Shown here: in pieces, positions 7,525 to 15,000 of the stretch
Numbering within the stretch: the first letter of the stretch is position 1
How the letters are laid out: every line of letters begins with the position of its first letter
IMG/VR virus record: IMGVR_UViG_3300008110_008903
Location: 1 to 26,365 of that record
Direction: 5' to 3' (one strand)
Length of the DNA stretch: 26,365 nucleotides
From: a virus
Made by a program: the position numbers and the translations under genes
The notes under the pieces: model-generated
The model's input: only the letters and a program-made list of their open reading frames with translations
The model's database searches: none
What the model was told of the DNA's origin: nothing

Positions 7525-8340
7525 ATGAAAATATTTTTAGTAGAAGAATTTAATGAAGAAATCACACCCGATTTAAAATATTATGCATTTGATTGGGATG
7601 ATAATATTCTTACAATGCCGACACAAATAATACTTCGTACAGAAGATGGTGAAGAAGTTGGTATGTCAACTGAAGACTTTGCGGAATATCGTGTAAAGGT
7701 TGGGGTTGAACCTTTTGAATATAAAAAGAAAACTGTTGTAGGATTTGCTGACGACCCATTCAGAAATTTTGGAACCAAAGGGGATAAGAGGTTCATTATT
7801 GATGCAATGATGGCGAAAGAAGGCCCAGCATGGGATGACTTTGTTGAGGCGATTAATGGGGGTTCAATTTTTTCAATAGTTACAGCAAGAGGACATTCAC
7901 CATTGGCTTTACGTAGGGCAATTGAAAATATGATTGAAACTAATTTTAGAGGAATATCTAAAAAAGAATTGGTTAAAAATTTAAGAAAGTTTAGAAAGTT
8001 TGCCGGTGAAGAAGATATGACAGACAAAGAACTTATAAATGCTTATATGGATATGAATAAGTATTATCCTGTAACATTTGGAGCCGGTTCTGCTCAAAGT
8101 CCTGAAAAAGGAAAGGTTGAAGCTTTAAGAGAATTTCAACAATATGTAAAATATTTAGCAAATCTATTAAAGAAACCTGTAATGTTTAAAGATGATATTA
8201 GTAATAGATTCATACCTAAAATAGGTTTTTCAGATGATGATTTAAGAAATTTAGAAAAAGTTAAAGATGAATTATCAAAAGACCCGGAAAATATTATTCA
8301 AACAATATCAACACATGGAGGAGAAAAGAAATTATATTAA
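7525..8340 (+). CDS. HAD-superfamily hydrolase/phosphatase
   Basis: A 271-residue protein with the haloacid dehalogenase core. Motif I is AFDWDDN (nucleophile D23, acid/base D25), motif II is SIVTARG (T120), a lysine near SPEKGKVEA (195-197) fits motif III, and GFSDDDLRN (D237-D238) fits motif IV. The family mostly hydrolyses phosphate esters; in phages such domains act as nucleotide or DNA 3'-phosphatases, but the substrate here cannot be read from the sequence. Residues 30-110 form a cap-like insertion between motifs I and II. The first 13 residues (MKIFLVEEFNEEI) are an extra amphipathic leader. It interrupts the sheath-tube pair normally adjacent in T4-like phages and lies between its own terminator and promoter words, so it looks like an acquired independent unit. 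Confidence 0.8.
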   Translation: MKIFLVEEFNEEITPDLKYYAFDWDDNILTMPTQIILRTEDGEEVGMSTEDFAEYRVKVGVEPFEYKKKTVVGFADDPFRNFGTKGDKRFIIDAMMAKEGPAWDDFVEAINGGSIFSIVTARGHSPLALRRAIENMIETNFRGISKKELVKNLRKFRKFAGEEDMTDKELINAYMDMNKYYPVTFGAGSAQSPEKGKVEALREFQQYVKYLANLLKKPVMFKDDISNRFIPKIGFSDDDLRNLEKVKDELSKDPENIIQTISTHGGEKKLY

Positions 8341-8348
8341 TATTTATA
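8341..8348 (+). promoter_or_regulatory. TATTTATA word immediately after the HAD gene
   Basis: TATTTATA begins the base after the HAD stop and lies 108 bases before the tube gene. With the copy at 8416 it may form a tandem promoter. The bases between hold only a weak imperfect hairpin (TTTGACT with AGTTCAAA). Confidence 0.3.
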
Positions 8349-8408
8349 AACTGGACTTATAGCAAGTTTGACTGAAAAAAAGTTCAAAGTAAATAGAAAA
8401 ATATTTAA

Positions 8409-8423
8409 TTGACACTATTTATA
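8409..8423 (+). promoter_or_regulatory. TTGAC-TATTTATA promoter before the tail tube gene
   Basis: TTGAC, two bases, then TATTTATA at 8416-8423, followed by ATAAAATAA. The same arrangement recurs at 23196-23211, which argues for one extended promoter element. It is 33 bases before the ATG at 8457. Confidence 0.5.
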
Positions 8424-8456
8424 ATAAAATAAAAGAAAATTTAAAAACAAAATAAT

Positions 8457-8945
8457 ATGGCTGATTTGTTAACCAAAATGCCCTTTCCATATGAACCCAA
8501 AAAGAAAAACAGGTTCATTTTGAGATTTCCTGATTCATTGGGAATAAACGAGTGGTTTGTTCAATCTGCTTCTCGACCTAAAATTACTATTAAATCAAAT
8601 GATATTCCATTTTTGAATACCAAAAGATATGTTGCGGGTATGTATGAGTGGAATACTATTCAGGTTAAACTTCTTGACCCAATCGGGCCATCAGCTGCTC
8701 AGGCTATGATGGAGTGGGTAAGATTACACGCTGAAGAAGTAACAGGTCGTATGGGATATGCTGCGGGTTACAAAAAAGATGTGGAACTTGAAATGTTAGA
8801 CCCAACAGGGGTTGTTATTGAAAAGTGGTCATTAATCCAATGTTTCTTAACTGACGTTGATTTTGGTTCAATTGCCTATACTGATGATGGTTTGGCAGAT
8901 ATTACTTTGACTCTTCGTCCTGACTATTGTGTTTTACTTTACTAA
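8457..8945 (+). CDS. Tail tube protein (gp19-like)
   Basis: A 162-residue protein, nearly the length of T4 gp19 (163). The opening KKKNRFILRFP followed by FVQSASRPKITI, the middle IQVKLLDPIGPSAAQAMMEWVRLH and the closing CFLTDVDFGSIAYTDDGLADITLTLRPDYC are typical of myovirus tube subunits, which stack as hexamers inside the sheath. It has its own promoter words and its own terminator, as expected for a very abundant product. Confidence 0.93.
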   Translation: MADLLTKMPFPYEPKKKNRFILRFPDSLGINEWFVQSASRPKITIKSNDIPFLNTKRYVAGMYEWNTIQVKLLDPIGPSAAQAMMEWVRLHAEEVTGRMGYAAGYKKDVELEMLDPTGVVIEKWSLIQCFLTDVDFGSIAYTDDGLADITLTLRPDYCVLLY

Positions 8946-8967
8946 TACAATTACAAATATTATATTA

Positions 8968-8993
8968 AGACCCACAGTAATGTGGGTTTTTTA
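8968..8993 (+). terminator. Terminator after the tail tube gene
   Basis: ACCCACA and TGTGGGT form a 7-bp stem around a GTAA loop, extendable by two weaker pairs, followed by six T residues. It separates the tube from the gp26-like gene. Confidence 0.8.
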
Positions 8994-9016
8994 TTTACAT
9001 AAAGATAATTTTAAAC

Positions 9017-9025
9017 TATTTTATA
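9017..9025 (+). promoter_or_regulatory. Variant promoter word TATTTTATA before the gp26-like gene
   Basis: One T longer than the common TATTTATA, 10 bases before the ATG at 9036 and directly after a terminator, so some start signal is expected here. Confidence 0.25.
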
Positions 9026-9035
9026 AACAAAAACT

Positions 9036-9788
9036 ATGGAAGACAATAGTGTAAATCAAATGAATTTCAATTTACCTCACGACGTAATCCAATTACCAAG
9101 TCAGGGAAAATTTTATAAAAATAAAAAGAAATCAGTTAAGGTTGGTTTTTTAACCGCTTCTGATGAAAATATATTATCAAGTGCGTCAAATATGGGTGGT
9201 GACCAGATTATTTATAATTTGGTTAGAAATAAAGTTTATGAACCTGATTTGAAAATTGAAGATATGTTAGACGGTGATATACAGGCAATTTTGTTGTTTT
9301 TAAGAAACACATCATTTACACCTGAATATAAACTATCATTGGTTGACCCTGAAACAGGTAAAGAATTTGAACACACTGAAATTTTAGATGAGGTTGATTT
9401 TATTAAAACAAATGTTGAACCTGATGAAAATGGGTTTTTTGAAACGACATTACCTAAGTCAAATACTGTAGTTAAATTAAAAATACTTACTTTTGGGGAT
9501 ATTAAAGAATTAAATGAAAGAGAAGAGTCATATCCTAAAAATATGGTAGTACCGAAAGTAACATGGAGGTTATCAAAACAAATAGTTTCAATAAACGGAA
9601 GTACAGATAAAGGTGAAATTGTTAAGTTTATTGAAAAAATGCCAATCATGGATTCTAAATACATTACAAAATTTTTGTCGGATAATTCACCAGGTTTAGA
9701 TTTAATAAGAGAAGTAACAGCCCCATCCGGAAAAAAGGTACTCACACGTATTGCCTTTGGGGCGGAGTTTTTTCGTCCTTTCTTCTGA
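9036..9788 (+). CDS. Baseplate hub/assembly protein, gp26-like (T4_baseplate family)
   Basis: A 250-residue protein with the signature start of the T4 baseplate (gp26/gp51-type) family: IQLPSQGKFYKNKKKSVKVGFLTASDENIL at about 18-47, then LEDMLDGDIQAILLFLRNTSF-like helix text near 75-93. The family acts in baseplate hub assembly, and its position just before the tape measure gene also fits a tail assembly chaperone. The frame ends in TGA at 9786-9788. An overlapping +1 frame continues to 9933 and encodes what looks like the missing C-terminal tail of the family (see the frameshift entry). The full product may therefore be about 298 residues. Confidence 0.75.
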   Translation: MEDNSVNQMNFNLPHDVIQLPSQGKFYKNKKKSVKVGFLTASDENILSSASNMGGDQIIYNLVRNKVYEPDLKIEDMLDGDIQAILLFLRNTSFTPEYKLSLVDPETGKEFEHTEILDEVDFIKTNVEPDENGFFETTLPKSNTVVKLKILTFGDIKELNEREESYPKNMVVPKVTWRLSKQIVSINGSTDKGEIVKFIEKMPIMDSKYITKFLSDNSPGLDLIREVTAPSGKKVLTRIAFGAEFFRPFF

Positions 9789-9933
9789 GTATCTAAAATT
9801 TTTATTAGAAGAATATATTCTGTTGTCACGACAATTGCATATGTCGTATACCGATTTTTTAAAAATACCAACTTACCAGAGAAGATTTTTGGTTGATAGG
9901 ATTATTGAATTAAATTCTAAAACAGAAAGTTGA
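9751..9933 (+). CDS. Overlapping +1-frame extension of the gp26-like gene
   Basis: The frame is open from 9718 and overlaps the end of the gp26-like gene. A TTG at 9751 or an ATG at 9841 could start it independently, but neither has a clear leader. The text after the overlap, SEYLKFLLEEYILLSRQLHMSYTDFLKIPTYQRRFLVDRIIE, is a helical segment ending in the LP-x-x-x-RRF-type motif that in related phages forms the end of a hub/chaperone protein. It most likely reaches the ribosome by +1 frameshifting at 9768-9774 rather than as a separate protein. Stop TGA at 9931-9933. Confidence 0.55.
   Translation: MPLGRSFFVLSSEYLKFLLEEYILLSRQLHMSYTDFLKIPTYQRRFLVDRIIELNSKTES
9768..9774 (+). other. Candidate +1 ribosomal frameshift site (TTT TTT C)
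   Basis: The gp26-like frame reads GAG TTT TTT CGT. Phe-tRNA on the second TTT can move one base forward onto TTC, still a Phe codon, and continue as GTC CTT TCT in the downstream frame, 12 bases before the zero-frame TGA. A -2 slip on the same T6 run would give the same frame. Confidence 0.45.
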
Positions 9934-9934
9934 T

Positions 9935-9942
9935 TATTTATA
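9935..9942 (+). promoter_or_regulatory. TATTTATA word before the tape measure gene
   Basis: TATTTATA starts 1 base after the TGA of the preceding frame and ends 10 bases before the ATG at 9953. It overlaps a TATAAATA at 9939-9946, so the site could read in both directions. Confidence 0.45.
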
Positions 9943-9952
9943 AATAAAAAAC

Positions 9953-11968
9953 ATGCAAAACACTCCTCTGGATGCAAATGTCCCAAATCCTGAAAATATA
10001 ACACTTGGTTATAAAGATTTGATATTATATCAAACTGATGTTTTAAAAAATTCAGAATTAATTAAAAAATCTATTGAAGGGGGAGCAAATGCTTTAATTA
10101 ATATGGATAAAAGTACCTCTTCATTAATAAGAGGTATGGGTGTTACAAGTAGTTATGCTGAAATTTTAAAAAATCAATTAGGTAGAGCAAACACTGAAAT
10201 CAGTTTAATGGGTGGTAATCAAGAGGCAATTAACACCCTTCAGAAAGAATTTAATGAAGTTACTAATAGAAATATTGTTTTAACAACTGAAAATATTACA
10301 CAATTATATGCTGCTCAACAAGTAACAGGTGTTGCTGCAAAAACATTAGAAAGTTCATTTAGAAATGCGGGTATGGAAACTACCCATATTAGTGATGAAA
10401 TGACTAAAGTAGTATCAACCGCACAAAATATGGGTGTAAATGCCCAAGTAGTTTCAGCAATGGTAGTTACTAATTTAGACAAAATGAACAGGTACGGGTT
10501 TGGTACAGGTGTTGAAGGTATGGCAAAAATGGCGGCAAAAGCGGCGGCTATGAGAGTTGATATGGCTCAAACTCTTAATGTTGCTGACAAACTTTTTTCA
10601 CCTGAGTCGGCAATAGACGTTGCTTCGACTTTACAAAGGTTAGGGGCGACATCAAGTGCGTTATTAGACCCATTAAAATTAATGGATTTAGCTCAAAATA
10701 ATGTACCTGAGTTACAAAATCAATTATCTGAACTATCTAAAACTTTTACAAAATTTGATGAAAAAACTGGTACGTTCCAAATCATGCCTGAAGCTAGAAG
10801 ACAGTTAAAAGAAGTTGCTGACTCTTTAGGTATTGACAGAGCGGAGTTTGAAAAAATGGCAATTGAATCCGCTAAGATTGAAAAGAAAATGGGCGAGATT
10901 GATTTTAAAGGTCTTGAAAATGTTCCTGAAGACCAAAAAATGATGTTGGCAAATATTGCGGAATTTAATAAAAATAGTGGTAAATATGAAGTAACTTATA
11001 AAGATGCAAATGGTGCCGTTACAACACAAGCTTTAAATAATTTACAAAAAGGTGATATTGACCTAATAGCTCAACAACAGGAGTTTCAAAAAAAAGATAG
11101 TGGTTCACAGATGGTTGATTTGGCTAAAGACCAACTTGGAGCTGCAAATACGTTAGTTGCTCAACAAAACGCTTTAACGTCTTTATTATCGACTCAATAT
11201 GCAATTTCTAAAGAAGGTAATGAATTTTTAAGAAATGCTGTAAATGGGCAAACAGAAATTTTAAAAAGCGGATTTGAAACTTTTAGCCTAACAACCCAAA
11301 AAGGAAAAGACAACTCACAACAGTTGATTGGGGATATACAAGGTCGTGTAAATAAAGTTGTATCAGGTGACATATCTATAACTGAAATTACATCATTATT
11401 AGCTGATTTTTCACAAGGATTTGAAACTTTAAAACCAATAATGGATGATGCCGTTAAAATCGCAACCGAAAACACTACTAAAGTTGTAATTTCAGAAGCA
11501 TTGAAAGCTTCAAGTTCATTTGAAGAAGGTGCTAAAAAATTTGGTATAAATGTAGGTGATTTTGGTAATGCGGTCACTAAACTTACAATACTTGGAAGTG
11601 CGGTTACTAATTGGGCTAAAGAAAAACTTGGAATAACTGAAGAGAAAAAAGATATTGCGATTACTGCTGACGGAATGCATTATAGTTTAGATAAAGGGGA
11701 TATGTTGATGGCGGTTAATCAAAAAGCCTTAGCATCTTCAATAGGTGGTAATGTAGGTCCGTTATTACCTTCAAATGAAGGACAAGCGGTAAATAATACA
11801 ACATCAGGTAAAAAAGAATTGGTTTTAACATTAAATGTAAATGCTAATTCTAATGACCCTCAAATTAAAAATGCTATACTATCAGCGTTTAATAATGACG
11901 ACACTTTAAGAACATTAAGAGAAAAAATTGGAGTAGTTGGTTCTGATTATGGTCTAACTGCAACGTAA
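9953..11968 (+). CDS. Tail tape measure protein
   Basis: A 671-residue, almost entirely helical protein rich in Ala, Gln, Asn, Lys and Glu, with long amphipathic stretches (for instance 75-165 and 230-330). Its place just downstream of the gp26-like/frameshift gene and before the baseplate block is that of the tape measure. It fixes tail length inside the tube and is ejected with the DNA. T4 gp29 is 590 residues; this one implies a tail of similar or slightly greater length. The C-terminal 60 residues (ELVLTLNVNANSNDPQIKNAILSAF) are a short beta-helix element that probably contacts the hub. I see no transmembrane segment and no lytic motif. Assignment rests on composition and gene order. Confidence 0.75.
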   Translation: MQNTPLDANVPNPENITLGYKDLILYQTDVLKNSELIKKSIEGGANALINMDKSTSSLIRGMGVTSSYAEILKNQLGRANTEISLMGGNQEAINTLQKEFNEVTNRNIVLTTENITQLYAAQQVTGVAAKTLESSFRNAGMETTHISDEMTKVVSTAQNMGVNAQVVSAMVVTNLDKMNRYGFGTGVEGMAKMAAKAAAMRVDMAQTLNVADKLFSPESAIDVASTLQRLGATSSALLDPLKLMDLAQNNVPELQNQLSELSKTFTKFDEKTGTFQIMPEARRQLKEVADSLGIDRAEFEKMAIESAKIEKKMGEIDFKGLENVPEDQKMMLANIAEFNKNSGKYEVTYKDANGAVTTQALNNLQKGDIDLIAQQQEFQKKDSGSQMVDLAKDQLGAANTLVAQQNALTSLLSTQYAISKEGNEFLRNAVNGQTEILKSGFETFSLTTQKGKDNSQQLIGDIQGRVNKVVSGDISITEITSLLADFSQGFETLKPIMDDAVKIATENTTKVVISEALKASSSFEEGAKKFGINVGDFGNAVTKLTILGSAVTNWAKEKLGITEEKKDIAITADGMHYSLDKGDMLMAVNQKALASSIGGNVGPLLPSNEGQAVNNTTSGKKELVLTLNVNANSNDPQIKNAILSAFNNDDTLRTLREKIGVVGSDYGLTAT

Positions 11969-11985
11969 TAAAATTATTTCTATTC

Positions 11986-11993
11986 TATTTATA
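11986..11993 (+). promoter_or_regulatory. TATTTATA word before the baseplate operon
   Basis: TATTTATA 13 bases before the ATG at 12007. The next three genes overlap each other, so this would drive the whole 11-kb baseplate block. Confidence 0.45.
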
Positions 11994-12006
11994 GAAAAAA
12001 GTATAG

Positions 12007-15000
12007 ATGGCTGTAGAATTCTTATCATTCAACAATTCGGAACAATTTAGAAAAGCATTAGTTGCAAGGAATTTAGCACCGTATAGTATTCAGGGTAATT
12101 TTACTTCACCCCAAGGGTTACAAAACTATCCAATTAAATTACAAGACAATTCACCGGCAGATTCTGAAAGTGTAAGTTCAAACTTATATGTTGAACCTGC
12201 GTATAGTACAAGAATGAATTTGTATAGTCCCGCAGGTCAATTTTTTGATGGGGCATTAGTTGTTGATAATACGGTTCTTCCTGGTGGAGGAAGTACTGAA
12301 AATAACCCTTTAGGTACATCACAACCATATGACTTACAAACATCAAGAATGGATTTATTCAATGAGGCATTTATTGATGATGCTGAAGTTGTTAATAGGT
12401 ATTTACCACCTGATGGTTATGAGGATTTATTCGTTACATCTGATTTAATTTTAGGTAAGTTACCTGCTGGTTCACAAATATATGGTGATGGTAAAGTTGC
12501 TCCAATCATATTTGTTCAGGGAGATTATACTAATTACGAAATATTATTTGGTGACGCCGCATTAGCTAACGACTCATTTTTACAACAATTGGCGGCTCAA
12601 AGTTTGAGAGAAGCTACACAAGCCCGTATTGCTAGAGAAATTGAAAGAAATACTATTGGAGCAATTAATCTTGATACTTTAACTAATCCATTTAATGCGA
12701 CGTTGTTAGCCACAGGTCAAGAACCTTTTGTTTATAGAGATTATACTATTACAAAACCTGACGGTCTATTAGATTACGCTGCGTTTTTCATACAAAAGTT
12801 AAGTGGTACTTATTTACCCGCTTCACCTATTGAGGGAAGTTATTTTTCTGATACTGAAATATTAAGATTACGACCACTACAAGCTATTGGTAATTTGGGT
12901 GGTGGAAATATTACAAACAGACCAAACCCGTCAATTAAATTTTTACAAAATACAGGTGCTGGTACAAAATCGGTTTTATTTAACGCACTTAACTACAATA
13001 GGTTTAAACCTAACTACGCTATAACATCTACACAGGTTGGTAATTTTATTAATAATTTATTTGATAATTTTACTTCAATAGGTAACCTTTATGTTGGTAG
13101 ACAAGAAACGGACATTACAAATGTTGTATCACCACCAAACGCTTCGCCTATAGACGCTTTTGGAATACCAACACAAGCTCCTGTATATGGGCCTGATAAG
13201 GTTGGTATATTATATGAAGGTGACCAAAATTTTCAGTTTGGATTAGCTGGATTAAATTACGAACAAAAACCTTCTTTTGATGGAGGATTTGTTTGGATTA
13301 CAGAATTTACAAAACCTGAAGCTGGAAGAAATGTTGGACAAGGTGGACAGTTGTTAAGTAATAATCCAAATTTTACACCGTTAGCGTCTTCTTACAATCA
13401 AGTTTTATCTACTAACTATACATTTAGACCTGGTTCTATTTTAGATGTTACACAACGATTAATTAACTCAACACCTGCTCAAGGTGCTGATAGATTGGGA
13501 CATGTTGGAAACGCAATTAATCAAGTGTCTAAAGTATTTTCAGATGGTTATAAAATATTAACCAAAGGTTCAAAAGTTAAAAAATATGTTAATAACTCAG
13601 GTACTGAGGTAGGACAAGAATATTGTAGAATCTTTACAAAAGATAAACCTTATTACACTTATGCTAATTTACAAAAAACAGTTGCTAATGACTCAGGTTT
13701 AGAAACTAATGGTAACATTAGAAGGTTTACTTATTCTGTTTTAGATAGTACCTACAATCTTAATATTACACCTTTTAAAAATGGTGGGACAAATGTCATT
13801 AACGGACAGGTAAAAAAATACATGTTGTCTTTAGAAAACTTAGCTTGGAAAGACACACCTGAATATAATCAACTTCCATCGGCAGAAAAAGGGCCTAATG
13901 GTGGTAGAATTATGTGGTTCCCTCCATACGATTTAACTTTTGATGATAGTTCTACACCATCATTTAATGAAACTGATTTTATCGGTAGACCTGAACCAAT
14001 ATATACTTATAAAAATACTAAAAGGTCGGGTAGTATAAATTTTAAAATTATTGTTGACCATCCGTCCGTGTTAAATTTAATTGTTAATAAAGAATTACAA
14101 AATCAATCTAACTCAACTATAACATCGGTAGTTGATTCATTTTTTGCAGGATGTCAAAGGTATGATATATATGAATTAGCTCAGAAATTTAGTTCATTAA
14201 GTTTAGGTACTATTGACGAAGTTTATCAACAGGTATTGGAAAGTTTAGATACGTCAGAAAGTGATAAAGTAGACGCTCTAACACAAATACCACAAGAGGA
14301 TAATTCAGGGCCAAAAGAATTACCTAATTTAAGTTCATATGTTGGTAACGGAATATATTTTAATGCTGATACTACAGAAAATAGTAACTATGACCAATCA
14401 TATGAAAACATATATAACCAACTTGTCACAAATATAAACTCTGAATCTTTTGATGGTATTGATGCTTCTAAAAGTTTTTTAGAAAATACAATAACTCCAA
14501 ATTACAATAATTTTATTGAATTAGCTCAAGAAATTGCGGATGCTTTAGTTAATAACAATGAGGTTAAAATAGATTTAAAGGCTACTAATTTTGGTGTTGG
14601 TGGTATTTCGGGGCCTGAATCACAAAATTTAGGTGAAGATAGAAAACAAAGTATTATTGAATATTTTAATCAACTTGTATATCAAGGTACAAATATTTCA
14701 GAGTATGTTGACTCCAGAAGATTAAAAATTGATGTTAACTCTGGAACTATTGATAATTACAAACCTAAAGATAGTAGTCAAACTTATAATTGTAATGGTA
14801 ATAATATTGCCGATGAATATAATGTAATCCGTGTTGCTTGTAGTACTTTGGTTATCAGTAAAATTACTGTACAACCGTATACACCATTTGGTACAAAAGT
14901 TGCTAAATCGGTGAGTGAAGGTTATAATAATACTTTTGGATTAAAACAAGTACCTGTTGCCGATTTTCAGAGTAAATTAAAAAATGTAACAAAAAGACTT

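Noticed and set aside
7581-8027. Minus-strand open frame of 148 codons opposite the HAD gene
   Set aside because: Shadow of the HAD coding frame, with low-complexity serine runs and no recognisable domain.
9731-9737. A AAA AAG heptamer in the gp26-like gene as a -1 frameshift site
   Set aside because: It is in the right register for a -1 slip, but that frame stops at 9796; the extension lies in the +1 (or -2) frame.
9236-9871. Minus-strand open frame of 211 codons opposite the gp26-like gene
   Set aside because: It lies fully opposite a gene with clear family motifs and has serine/proline-rich text typical of an antisense shadow.
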